DNA from: Herbaspirillum sp. LeCh32-8
Lineage (GTDB): Bacteria; Pseudomonadota; Gammaproteobacteria; Burkholderiales; Burkholderiaceae_D
DNA: 64,000 nucleotides
Direction: 5' to 3'
Assembly (NCBI RefSeq): GCF_017814915.1
Contig: NZ_JAGIPZ010000005.1
Location: 124,001-188,000, forward strand
The stretch's first letter is position 1; each line of letters starts with the position of its first letter. Shown piece after piece: positions 43,888-51,842 of this stretch. A program made the translations under genes and the position numbers. The notes beneath the pieces are model-generated. The model was not told the origin of the DNA and did no database searches. It was given only the letters and a program-made list of their open reading frames with translations.

Positions 43888-44787
43888 CTAGCGCGCGACG
43901 TAGGCGCCGGTGCTGTGCAGGCCTTGCTCGGCCTGCTCCAGCCGTTTGACGGCGTGCTCGTCGTCGATAGAGATCACCAGTTCGATCAGGCTCTCGGCCA
44001 CCGCCGTGGCGGCCGCCATCGACGGGAAGAAGGACGGGCTCTCATGCGAGAACAGCAGGCAGTGGTCGGCCTTGAGCGCGATCGGCGCCACCGCGCTGTC
44101 GGTCAGCGCGATCAGCTTGGCGCCGGCCGCAGTGGCCGCCTCGGCCACCCGCACGGCCTCGGCCGAATAGGGCGCGAAGCTGATCACCACCACCGCGTCC
44201 TGCGGCGCGAAGGCGCGCAGTTCGAGGTCGAGCGAGCCCTCGCTGCCGCGCACCAGCGACACCGAGCTGCGGAACAGGCGATACAGGTAATGCAGCAGGA
44301 AGGAGATCGAGAACGCCGCGCGGAAACCCGCGATATGCACCTGGCGCGCCTTGGCCAACGCGCGCGCGGCGGCCAGCATGCGGTCGGCGCTCTTGGGCTC
44401 GGAGGCATCGAGATTGGCGCGCTGCGCGGTGAACAACTCGGCCACCAGCTTGTCGCTGTTGCTGCGCCGGACGATGCTCTTGGCCTTGAAGGCGTAGGCC
44501 TTGGGGTCGCCCGCCAGGCGTTCGACAAACAGCGCGCGCAGCTCGGCCCAACCGGCGAAGCCGAGGTACTGCGCCAGGCGCACGAAGGTGGACGGCTGCA
44601 CCTGCGCCTTTTGCGACAAGGCGCGCATGGTCGAGACCGCCACCTCGCCCGGATTGTCCAGCAGGAAGGCGGCGCCGGCCTGGAACTGCGGCCGCATGTC
44701 GGTGAAGCGCTCGCGAATCGCAGCGTCCAGTTCGGCGAAGGTGTGCGGCGCCGGGTCGGCGTTGCTGGTGTGGCTCGTAGTGCTCAT
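43888..44787 (-). CDS. MurR/RpiR-family transcriptional regulator
   Basis: A 299-residue regulator with an N-terminal RpiR HTH (about residues 20-95: LLDNPGEVAVSTMRALSQKAQVQPSTFVRLAQYLGFAGWAELRALF) and a C-terminal SIS domain (about 135-270) with DAVVVISFAPYSAEAVRVAEAATAAGAKLIALTDSAVAPI, which binds a phosphosugar or other small effector. The start MSTTSHTSNADPAPHTF at 44787. One palindrome matching those before the aminotransferase lies 62 bp upstream, implying autoregulation. It very probably controls the aminotransferase/importer operon. Confidence 0.9.
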   Translation of the reverse strand: MSTTSHTSNADPAPHTFAELDAAIRERFTDMRPQFQAGAAFLLDNPGEVAVSTMRALSQKAQVQPSTFVRLAQYLGFAGWAELRALFVERLAGDPKAYAFKAKSIVRRSNSDKLVAELFTAQRANLDASEPKSADRMLAAARALAKARQVHIAGFRAAFSISFLLHYLYRLFRSSVSLVRGSEGSLDLELRAFAPQDAVVVISFAPYSAEAVRVAEAATAAGAKLIALTDSAVAPIALKADHCLLFSHESPSFFPSMAAATAVAESLIELVISIDDEHAVKRLEQAEQGLHSTGAYVAR

Positions 44788-44848
44788 GGGCGGCAGGCGT
44801 GATCGGGTGAAAACCCGAGCGATGGTAGCAAACAATCGTGCGCCTATC

Positions 44849-44862
44849 GCAACATTTGTTGC
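44849..44862. promoter_or_regulatory. RpiR-type operator upstream of rpiR
   Basis: GCAACATTTGTTGC has the same half-sites (GCAACA / TGTTGC) and spacing as the palindrome at 43666-43681. It lies 62 bp before the rpiR start, consistent with autoregulation. Confidence 0.7.
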
Positions 44863-45077
44863 AATCGATGGATGAGGCGTTTCACGCCCATACGAATGGC
44901 GCGGCGGCCTTTTCTGCACACAACGGTCGGCGATACGCTTCGTTTCGCCCATCCTGATATGCGAGTCCGACGTAGAAAAAAAACCACGCCGCGCCGCAAA
45001 AAGATAAAAATAATTTACCCCGGATTGGCCTTGGGCAACCCGCCGCAAACCCTGTTGCAATCACACTTCCCCCAGTA

Positions 45078-45091
45078 AGAACGATCGTTCT
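45078..45091. promoter_or_regulatory. 14-bp palindrome, TetR-like operator shape
   Basis: AGAACGATCGTTCT is a perfect inverted repeat 130 bp before the small secreted protein gene. Its AACGATCGTT core has the look of TetR-family operators, but no TetR gene is in this window. Confidence 0.4.
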
Positions 45092-45220
45092 CTTCCGCCT
45101 GCTCGCGGGCCGCGGGAGCGGATTCCCCCGGCTTGCGAATATTGCCGCACGGATTTCAGGATTTCTCCGATGCCCCACCGCCACGGGCCACTCTACAGTC
45201 GGCTCAAAGGGGGAATTAAC

Positions 45221-45610
45221 ATGAACAAAAAAGTCTTTGCAGCGGCCGTCGTGACTGCCGCCATCTTCAGCCAGGTCAACTGGGGCAGCGCCTTGCTGGC
45301 GGCGACCTCGGGCGCGCTTGCCATCTCGGTCACTGTCGCGGAGAAATGCCGCGTCGATTTCTCGGAAGGCAGCGCCGACTTCTTCCAGGTGTGCTCGGCC
45401 TCGGCCGGGGTGGCCAATGAGCGCTCGCAGAATGTGCTGGGGTCGGCGCTGGCGATCGACGCTGCGGCCGATCCCTACTTCCTCGACCGCGATCCGGACA
45501 ATCCGGGCCGCGAAGCCGCCGCTCCACCCGGCAGCGCAGCCGCCACCGGGGTAGCCGCGCCGACGGCCGGCGCACGCCGCGGCCCGAAGGTGGTGGTCAT
45601 CAATTATTGA
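45221..45610 (+). CDS. small secreted protein of unknown function, 129 aa
   Basis: No family is recognised. A strong AAGGGGG site precedes ATG 45221. The N-terminal 30-35 residues (MNKKVFAAAVVTAAIFSQVNWGSALLAATSGALA) look like a signal peptide. The mature part has two Cys (KCRVDF and QVCSAS, 15 residues apart) that could form a disulfide, then an Ala/Pro/Gly-rich tail ending in KVVVINY. It is convergent with the AraC gene. Confidence 0.65.
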   Translation: MNKKVFAAAVVTAAIFSQVNWGSALLAATSGALAISVTVAEKCRVDFSEGSADFFQVCSASAGVANERSQNVLGSALAIDAAADPYFLDRDPDNPGREAAAPPGSAAATGVAAPTAGARRGPKVVVINY

Positions 45611-45636
45611 GTCGCCTGTCGGGCAGCTGACGCCGC

Positions 45637-46470
45637 TCAGGCGTCGCCGCCCTCGCCCACCGCCACCCGGCGCTTTTCCTGGCGCTGCAGGTAGTGGTTG
45701 GGCGTGGTCTGCAAGGCCTTGCGAAACATGTTGGAAAACGCGCTCTGGCTCTTGTAGCCCAGCGCCTGCGCCACCACCCCCACCGCATCGCCCTTGGCCA
45801 GGCGCACCAGCGCTTCACTCAGATGCACCTGCTGTACCCAGTGGCGGAACTGCAGCCCGGTCTCCTTCGGAAACAAACGGATCACCGTGCGCACGCTGGC
45901 GCCGCCGACGCCGGCCCAGTCGGCCAGCGAGAACTGGCGCCCGGGATCGTCCAGGATCGCTTCGCAGATGGCCGCCAGGCGGCGGTCGCGCGGCCAGGGA
46001 ATCTCGACCGGAATCGACGGCGCACGCGACAGTTCCGACATGATCAGCTCAGCCACATGGCCGGCACGGCTGTCGGGGCGATAGTCGTTCGATTCGTCCA
46101 GCAGCGCCAGGATCAGCTCGCGCAGCAGCACCGACACCTCCAGCAGGCGGCAGCGTTCGCCGATGTTGCGTCCTTCTTCTTCACCGATGTACAGCGTGCG
46201 CATGCTGACCTTGCTCAGCATGCGGATCTCATGCTCGACGAACGGCGGCACCCACAGCGCGCGTTGCGGCGGCACCAGCCACACGCCCTGAGGCGTGCGC
46301 ACCTGCATCACGCCGTCCACCGCATACAGCAGCTGGCCGCGCTGGTGCGAATGGGCCGTCAGCAGGTCGCGGTAGCGCAGCTCGCGCGCAAACGCCACCA
46401 CGGCGCAGTCGGCGCTTTGCAACGCCGCCACTTCGCGGCTGGGGCTGACCTGGCGGATCTGGGTGACCAT
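45637..46470 (-). CDS. AraC-family transcriptional regulator
   Basis: A regulator of 277 residues from ATG 46470 (an in-frame ATG at 46515 would add 15). The N-terminal cupin domain (SHQRGQLLYAVDGVMQVRTPQGVWLVPPQRALWVPPFVEHE) senses a ligand, and the C-terminal double HTH includes DWAGVGGASVRTVIRLFPKETGLQFRHWVQQVHL and ALGYKSQSAFSNMFRKALQTTPNHYLQ. The shorter start leaves 85 bp for a divergent promoter with the fosmidomycin-resistance-type exporter, which it probably controls. Confidence 0.9.
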   Translation of the reverse strand: MVTQIRQVSPSREVAALQSADCAVVAFARELRYRDLLTAHSHQRGQLLYAVDGVMQVRTPQGVWLVPPQRALWVPPFVEHEIRMLSKVSMRTLYIGEEEGRNIGERCRLLEVSVLLRELILALLDESNDYRPDSRAGHVAELIMSELSRAPSIPVEIPWPRDRRLAAICEAILDDPGRQFSLADWAGVGGASVRTVIRLFPKETGLQFRHWVQQVHLSEALVRLAKGDAVGVVAQALGYKSQSAFSNMFRKALQTTPNHYLQRQEKRRVAVGEGGDA

Positions 46471-46555
46471 GGCATTTATTCGGCAATAAGTGGCATAAGC
46501 AGGAATAGATGCCAATGATACGCTTGCTCCATCCTATCCACGTCAACAATCCACC

Positions 46556-47797
46556 ATGACCAGCACCACCGACAGCGACGCCAGCGCGCCGCAAGCTTCC
46601 CCTTTGCCATCGGCTGCCGCATCGGCCGCCCAACCGCTGGTGATGAGCATCATCCTGGCCTGCGGCGGCGCCCACCTGATCAATGACATGATCCAGGCGC
46701 TGCTGCCGTCGATCTATCCGATGCTCAAGACCGGCTACGGCCTGACGTTCACCCAGGTCGGCCTGATCACGCTCACCTTCCAGGTCACGGCGTCGCTGCT
46801 GCAGCCGTGGATCGGCATGTACACCGACCGTCACCCCAAACCCTGGCTGCTGCCCTGCGGCGCGGTGGCCACCCTGATCGGCATCGTGCTGCTAGCCATG
46901 GCCGGCAGCTTCCACGCATTCCTGCTGGCGGCGGCGCTGGTGGGCATCGGCTCCTCGACCTTCCACCCGGAAGCCTCGCGCATTGCGCGCATGGCCTCGG
47001 GCGGCCGCTTCGGCCTGGCGCAGTCGACCTTCCAGGTCGGCGGCAACGCCGGCTCGGCCTTCGGCCCGCTGCTGGCGGCCGCCATCGTGGTGCCTTACGG
47101 CCAGGGCAACGTGCTGTGGTTCGTGCTGCTGGCGGTGCTGGCGATCTTCGTGCTTTCGCGCGTGTCGGCCTGGTATCGCAGCCACCTGGCCGCGACCAAG
47201 GGCAAAGGGAAGGCGCGTGCCGGCCACCAGCTGCCCGCCTCGACCGTGCGTCGCGCGCTGGTGGTGCTGGCGCTGCTGGTGTTTTCCAAGTACTTCTACA
47301 TGGCCAGCTTCACCAGCTACTTCACGTTCTACCTGATTGATCGCTTCGGCATGTCGGTGGCGAGCTCGCAGCTTTACCTGTTCCTGTTCCTGGGCGCGGT
47401 GGCGGTGGGCACCTTCGTCGGCGGCCCGATCGGCGACAAGATCGGCCGCAAGCTGGTGATCTGGATCTCCATCCTCGGCGCCGCGCCGTTCGCGCTGCTG
47501 CTGCCGCACGCCAACCTGTTCTGGACCGGGGTGCTGTCGGTGGTGATCGGCGTGGTGATCGCCTCGGCCTTCTCGGCCATCGTGGTGTATGCGCAGGAGC
47601 TGGTGCCGGGCAAGGTGGGCATGATCGCCGGTGTGTTCTTCGGCCTGATGTTCGGCTTCGGCGGCATCGGCGCGGCGCTGCTGGGCCACCTGGCCGACCT
47701 GTACGGCATCGCCTGGGTCTACGGCCTGTGCGCCTTCCTGCCGCTGGCCGGCCTGCTGACCGTGTTCCTGCCCAACCTGAAGGAAGGGCCCGCCTGA
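46556..47797 (+). CDS. fsr: MFS exporter, fosmidomycin-resistance (Fsr) type
   Basis: A 413-residue inner-membrane exporter with about 12 transmembrane segments. The start of the transport domain (LACGGAHLINDMIQALLPSIYPMLKTGYGLTFTQVGLITLTFQVTASLLQPWIG) and YMASFTSYFTFYLIDRFG are characteristic of Fsr-type proteins. The Fsr of E. coli confers fosmidomycin resistance; the natural substrate is unknown. It is divergent from an AraC regulator and followed by a terminator. Confidence 0.9.
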   Translation: MTSTTDSDASAPQASPLPSAAASAAQPLVMSIILACGGAHLINDMIQALLPSIYPMLKTGYGLTFTQVGLITLTFQVTASLLQPWIGMYTDRHPKPWLLPCGAVATLIGIVLLAMAGSFHAFLLAAALVGIGSSTFHPEASRIARMASGGRFGLAQSTFQVGGNAGSAFGPLLAAAIVVPYGQGNVLWFVLLAVLAIFVLSRVSAWYRSHLAATKGKGKARAGHQLPASTVRRALVVLALLVFSKYFYMASFTSYFTFYLIDRFGMSVASSQLYLFLFLGAVAVGTFVGGPIGDKIGRKLVIWISILGAAPFALLLPHANLFWTGVLSVVIGVVIASAFSAIVVYAQELVPGKVGMIAGVFFGLMFGFGGIGAALLGHLADLYGIAWVYGLCAFLPLAGLLTVFLPNLKEGPA

Positions 47798-47847
47798 CGC
47801 GGCGCTGGGATTGCCTGCGATCACTTCCGATCGCGCATGACAGCATG

Positions 47848-47876
47848 AAAAAAGGGCAGCCTCGGCTGCCCTTTTT
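47848..47876. terminator. terminator between fsr and the chemoreceptor
   Basis: GGGCAGC (47854-47860), loop CTCG, GCTGCCC (47865-47871), A6 on the left and T5 on the right. It is usable by both convergent genes. Confidence 0.9.
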
Positions 47877-47893
47877 GTTTGCCTCCGCAAGGA

Positions 47894-49738
47894 TCAACGC
47901 ACCTGCATCTCGAACACCGCACCTCGGGCGCGGGCGTCGCTCAGCTTGAACAGGGTGACGATGTCGGCCAGGCGGCTGGCCTGTTCCTGCAGCGACTGCG
48001 CGCCGGCTGCAGCTTGCTCCACCAGCGCCGCGTTCTGCTGGGTGGCCTGGTCCATGTGCGCGATGGCGTCGTTGGTCTGGTTGATGCCCTGGCTCTGCTC
48101 GCGGCTGGCGGAGCTGATCTCGGCCACCACGTCGCTGACCTTTTGCACGCTCTCGACCACGCTGCGAATCGTGGCGCCTGCATCGGCCACGCTTTGTTCG
48201 CCGGCGCGCACCTGCTCCACCGAGTCGCCGATCAGCACCTTGATCTCCTTGGCGGCGGTAGCCGAACGCTGGGCCAGCGAGCGCACTTCGGAAGCGACGA
48301 CCGCAAAGCCGCGGCCCTGTTCCCCTGCGCGCGCGGCTTCGACCGCGGCATTCAGCGCCAGGATGTTGGTCTGGAAAGCAATGCCGTCGATCACGCTGAT
48401 GATGTCGACGATCTTTTGCGACGAGCCGTTGATGGCGCTCATGGTCTGCACCACCTGCTCCACCATCACGCCGCCGCGACCGGCGATCTCGGACGCCGAC
48501 TGCGAGAGCTGGTTGGCCTGCATTGCGTTGTCGGCGTTATGGCGCACGCTGGAGGTCAGCTCCTCCATGGCGGCGGCGGTCTCTTCCAGCGAGCTGGCCT
48601 GGGTCTCGGTGCGCTGCGACAGGTCCATGTTGCCGCTGGCGATATCGCGCGAGGCGGCGTGGATGGTGTGGCTGGCGTCGCGGATGTCGATCATCACGCC
48701 TTCGATCTTGTCGACGAAGCGGTTGAAGGCGGCGCCGATGCGCGCCAGCTCATCACCGCCATCGGTGCCCAGGCGGCGGGTCAGGTCGCCGTCGCCGTCG
48801 GCGATTTCTTCCAGCGCGCCCTGCACCAACGACAGGCGGCGCAAGGCGCGCGACACCAGCGCGCCCAGCACCAGCGCGGCCAGCACGGTGACCAGCACTG
48901 CCGTCACGGCCGAGGTGCTGAGCATGGTGGACAGCGGCGCGGTGGCGTCGGCGCGGTCCAGCGCCACCACCAGCAGCCAGTCGCTGCCGGCGACCTTGGC
49001 GGAAAACAGCATCTTGTCGCGACCGTCCAGCTTCACGTCCTGGTGGCCGTGCGCGGCGGCGCTGTCGGCCAGCGACTGCGCGCTGATGGAAGGATCGAGG
49101 TCGGCCAGCGGCTTCAGGCGCAGCTTCTCGTTGGCGTGGGCGATCACCTTGCCGCTGGTGTCGACCAGGAAGGCGTAGCTGTTGGGCGTGGGCTTGATGG
49201 ACAGCACGTCGTTGACCACCGTGTCGAGCAGCACGTCGGCCGCCGCCACGGCGCTGACCTGGCCGGCACTGCCGACCGCCTCGGCGAAGGTCACCAACAG
49301 CTTGCCGTTGCTGGCGCCGATATAGGGCGCAGTCACCACCGGCGCGCCGCTCTTGGCGGCCTGCTGGTACCAGGGACGCTTGGTCGGATCGTAGTCCGCC
49401 GCGCGGGTGCGCTGCTGCGAGAACACCGCGTGCTTGTCTTCATAACCGATGTAGGCCAGGTCGAACTCGCCGGCCTGCTCGGCTGCCTTCACAAAGGGCA
49501 GCGGATCGGGCGCGCCGGCGGCCTGTTTGATGGAGGAGACCACCAGTTTCTTGGACTTCACCCATTCGCCGATGGCAGCGGCGCGGCCCTGGGCCAACTG
49601 CTCCAGCTGGCTGTCCAGCGCAGACATGGTGCTGGAGCGTGCAGTAACGAAGTTGGCGAGCACGATGGCCAGCATCGCCAGCACGACGATGCCGGCGCAG
49701 ATGGCGATAAGGCGGGTACGCAAGGACGAGAAATTCAT
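47894..49738 (-). CDS. methyl-accepting chemotaxis protein with dCache-type sensor
   Basis: A 614-residue transmembrane chemoreceptor. TM1 is at about residues 8-31, followed by a periplasmic sensor to about 275 with dCache features ([39 protein letters not shown]). TM2 is near 280-300, a HAMP domain follows ([27 protein letters not shown]), and then a signalling domain whose hairpin tip is [43 protein letters not shown]. No C-terminal CheR-binding pentapeptide is seen. The ligand is unknown; WYxxA-type dCache receptors often sense amino acids or organic acids. Confidence 0.93.
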   Translation of the reverse strand: MNFSSLRTRLIAICAGIVVLAMLAIVLANFVTARSSTMSALDSQLEQLAQGRAAAIGEWVKSKKLVVSSIKQAAGAPDPLPFVKAAEQAGEFDLAYIGYEDKHAVFSQQRTRAADYDPTKRPWYQQAAKSGAPVVTAPYIGASNGKLLVTFAEAVGSAGQVSAVAAADVLLDTVVNDVLSIKPTPNSYAFLVDTSGKVIAHANEKLRLKPLADLDPSISAQSLADSAAAHGHQDVKLDGRDKMLFSAKVAGSDWLLVVALDRADATAPLSTMLSTSAVTAVLVTVLAALVLGALVSRALRRLSLVQGALEEIADGDGDLTRRLGTDGGDELARIGAAFNRFVDKIEGVMIDIRDASHTIHAASRDIASGNMDLSQRTETQASSLEETAAAMEELTSSVRHNADNAMQANQLSQSASEIAGRGGVMVEQVVQTMSAINGSSQKIVDIISVIDGIAFQTNILALNAAVEAARAGEQGRGFAVVASEVRSLAQRSATAAKEIKVLIGDSVEQVRAGEQSVADAGATIRSVVESVQKVSDVVAEISSASREQSQGINQTNDAIAHMDQATQQNAALVEQAAAGAQSLQEQASRLADIVTLFKLSDARARGAVFEMQVR

Positions 49739-50095
49739 AAAGTTTCCACAAGGACAAACAGCGGGACGGACAGCACATCACGGCCTCCGGCTACGGAGGG
49801 CTACGAACGGATAAACGGATAAACGGATGAATCGGTTGGGTTGAGCCGGGAGGCCGATCGGCGGACACGACGGTCCGGCGAGGAGGTTAAAGGGATTTTA
49901 TGACTGGGACGTTACTGCTGAGCTCCGGCGGTGGGTGATTCGATGAACGTTGCGATGCAAGCGTAACAGCGGCCGTTCGCAAAGTTTTGAAGCCTCTGAA
50001 AATAAATCCGGGCCTGATGCGCTCGCGCTACAGGTGCGCGCGCACAGTGTGTTCGCGCGGAAATAATGACCGCGCAGCAACATGATTGACCGGCC
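49739..50095. other. chemoreceptor upstream region
   Basis: No gene. It contains a tandem octamer (49807-49830) and mixed-composition DNA where the leftward chemoreceptor promoter should lie. No sigma28 consensus could be assigned with confidence. Confidence 0.4.
49807..49830. repeat. tandem octamer ACGGATAA x3
   Basis: ACGGATAA, ACGGATAA and ACGGATGA follow one another directly, about 70-90 bp upstream of the leftward chemoreceptor start. It could be a slippage-prone promoter element. Confidence 0.7.
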
Positions 50096-50219
50096 TTAAG
50101 TCTGGCTTAATTCTGGCGGCATACAGTGCTTGCAACGGGGTCTCCTCTTTCCCCCTTGTTCGCCGCGACGACATCCGGCGGACTCCTTTCGGCCCGCAGC
50201 CAATGCGGGCCGTTTTTTT
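50096..50219 (+). ncRNA. candidate free-standing small RNA or orphan leader/attenuator
   Basis: On the rightward strand, where no gene follows, three hairpins stand in series. The first is CAAcGGGG/CCCCcTTG (about 50133-50157). The second is CGCCG-N10-CGGCG (50161-50180). The third is a strong intrinsic terminator: GGCCCGCA (50191-50198), loop GCCAA, TGCGGGCC (50204-50211) and T7 (50213-50219). An upstream dyad, TTAAG-N5-CTTAA (50096-50110), and a TACAGT box (50122-50127) could be promoter elements. The CLC gene is on the other strand, so the terminator has no gene to end. A leader-attenuator left without its gene is the alternative. The 5' end is uncertain. Confidence 0.45.
50191..50219 (+). 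terminator. rightward intrinsic terminator with no upstream gene
   Basis: An 8-bp perfect GC-rich stem with a 5-base loop and seven T. The orientation is rightward; on the leftward strand no U-run follows, so it is not the CLC terminator. Confidence 0.85.
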
Positions 50220-50228
50220 GCCTGCGGC

Positions 50229-51476
50229 TTACGCGCCGCCGGACGGCGGGCTTCCGTGCTTGTGCTGGCCCAGCCGCTGCGCTCGATAAATGCCGGTGTG
50301 GCCGGAGAACAGATAGGCGACCACGCAGGCCAGCGCCGCGAACGGCCCGATGCCGGCGCCGAACAGCTCGATGGCCATCACCGTGGACGCCAGCGGCGTG
50401 TTGGCCGCGCCGGCGAACACCGCCACGAAGCCGAGCGCGGCCAGCAGCGGGAACGGCAGATGCAGCAACGGCGCCAGGGCATTGCCCAGCGTGGCGCCGA
50501 TATAGAACAGCGGCGTCACCTCGCCACCCTTGAAACCGGCGCCCAGCGAGGCCACCGTAAACAGCCCCTTGGCCAGGAAGTCCCACGGCGCCACCGGTTG
50601 CTGGAAGGCCTGCACAATCACGTCGATGCCCAGACCGACATAGCGTTGGGTGCCGCAGGCCCATACTGCGAGCGCCACTACGACGCCGCCGATGACCGGA
50701 CGCAGCGGCGCGTAGGCCACGTGCTTCTTCATGAAGGCGGACAAGCCGTGGGCGCCGCGCGCGAAGGCCATGCCGGCCAGGCCGAACACGGCGCCGGCGG
50801 CGATCACCGCCGCCGCGCTCCAGAGCGCCACCGGCGCCGTGGCCGTCATGGCGTAATGGGTATGGTGCACGCCCCAAGCCAGGCCGACCTGGTCGGCGGC
50901 GATGGCGGCCACGAAGCAGGGAAAGATCGCGTCATAGCGCATGCGACCGATGGCCAGCACCTCCAGTCCGAAGATGGCGCCCGCCATCGGCGTGCCGAAC
51001 ACCGAAGAAAAGCCGGCGCTGATGCCGGCCATCAACAGGATGCGGCGATCCTCGCGGCGCAGGCGGAACACGTGGGTCAGCTGGTCGGCCAGCGCGCCGC
51101 CCATCTGCACCGCGGTGCCCTCACGCCCCACCGACGCGCCGAACAGGTGCGACGCTACCGTCCCCATCAGCACCAGCGGCGCCATGCGTAGCGGCACCAC
51201 CTTGGCCGGGTCGTGGATCTCGTCGATCAGCAGGTTGTTGCCGGCCTCGACCGACTTGCCGGCATGCAGGTAAATCCAGCCGACCGCAAAGCCGGCTGCC
51301 GGCAACAGCCAAAGCAGCCAGGGATGGGCCTGGCGGGTGCGCGTGGCGAGGTCCAGCGAGATCAGGAAGAAGGCCGAGGCGCTGCCGGCCAGGAAGGCCA
51401 CCAGCGAGGCGATAAGGCACCATTTGCCGACATAGGGCAGGAGGCGCAGCGGTTCAGGAAGTTTGGAGGCGTTCAT
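50229..51476 (-). CDS. CLC-type fluoride/proton antiporter
   Basis: A 415-residue membrane protein of the CLC family. Motifs are GREGTAVQMGG with the gating Glu at 119, and GFKGGEVTPLFYIGATLGN. The first anion-site motif, GSGIP in chloride CLCs, is replaced by GNNLLIDEIH (79-88), as in the riboswitch-controlled fluoride subgroup (recalled from the literature). A fluoride riboswitch lies directly upstream, which supports fluoride export. ATG 51476 is used; a TTG at 51500 is in frame. It expels cytoplasmic fluoride using the proton gradient. Confidence 0.88.
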   Translation of the reverse strand: MNASKLPEPLRLLPYVGKWCLIASLVAFLAGSASAFFLISLDLATRTRQAHPWLLWLLPAAGFAVGWIYLHAGKSVEAGNNLLIDEIHDPAKVVPLRMAPLVLMGTVASHLFGASVGREGTAVQMGGALADQLTHVFRLRREDRRILLMAGISAGFSSVFGTPMAGAIFGLEVLAIGRMRYDAIFPCFVAAIAADQVGLAWGVHHTHYAMTATAPVALWSAAAVIAAGAVFGLAGMAFARGAHGLSAFMKKHVAYAPLRPVIGGVVVALAVWACGTQRYVGLGIDVIVQAFQQPVAPWDFLAKGLFTVASLGAGFKGGEVTPLFYIGATLGNALAPLLHLPFPLLAALGFVAVFAGAANTPLASTVMAIELFGAGIGPFAALACVVAYLFSGHTGIYRAQRLGQHKHGSPPSGGA

Positions 51477-51559
51477 GTTGCGGGCGTTGGGTTGGGTCAA
51501 CCTGGCCGGCAGGAACGGGAGGATGCTTGGTGCGCACGCCTACAGTCCCGGTCATCCAG

Positions 51560-51628
51560 GGTCTGCAGGCATCATCAGCCCCGGCGGGTGCCGGCGGCGG
51601 TTCGGGGAGGAATGCCATCTCCGCCGCG
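51560..51628 (-). promoter_or_regulatory. fluoride riboswitch (crcB motif)
   Basis: Read leftward, the aptamer order is complete: the hairpin GGAGATGGCATTCCTCC (51622-51606), the linker AACCGCC (51602-51596), the stem CCGGC-ACCC-GCCGG (51594-51581), and GGCTGATGATGCCTGCA (51580-51564). The pseudoknot is visible as GGCAT (51616-51612) pairing with ATGCC (51572-51568). It lies 84 bases before the CLC start codon. Fluoride binding in this class turns the gene on. Confidence 0.92.
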
Positions 51629-51842
51629 CATGTTAGCAAGTTTCAGCCGGACGGACAATCGCCGCGCCGCCGGCCCCCGGTGTGTCGCGCAAAAGTGCGC
51701 GCCCGTTCCCAACCGGGCGGCCATATGAGATGATTGGCCCGCGGCAATCTCAGGGAGGGAGCCGCGTCCGTTTTTCCACCGCCTTGCACGATAAAACTGA
51801 AATATCCTTTCCGTCGCCACCGCGGCGAAAAGATGCGCTGAC

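Larger units (their letters stand above)
44788..45220. other. 433-bp divergent region between rpiR and the secreted protein gene
   Basis: No gene. It holds the RpiR-type operator (44849-44862), an A-rich segment (about 44975-45015) and a 14-bp palindrome (45078-45091). Leftward frames that extend rpiR upstream are not accepted because they run through these sites. Confidence 0.45.

Noticed and set aside
47879-49822. 647-codon rightward frame opposite the chemoreceptor
   Set aside because: Low-complexity His/Gly/Ala sequence; a shadow of the chemoreceptor gene.
50111-50135. sigma54 promoter for the orphan RNA
   Set aside because: GG and GC dinucleotides are present, but their spacing is not the 10 bp required between the -24 and -12 elements.
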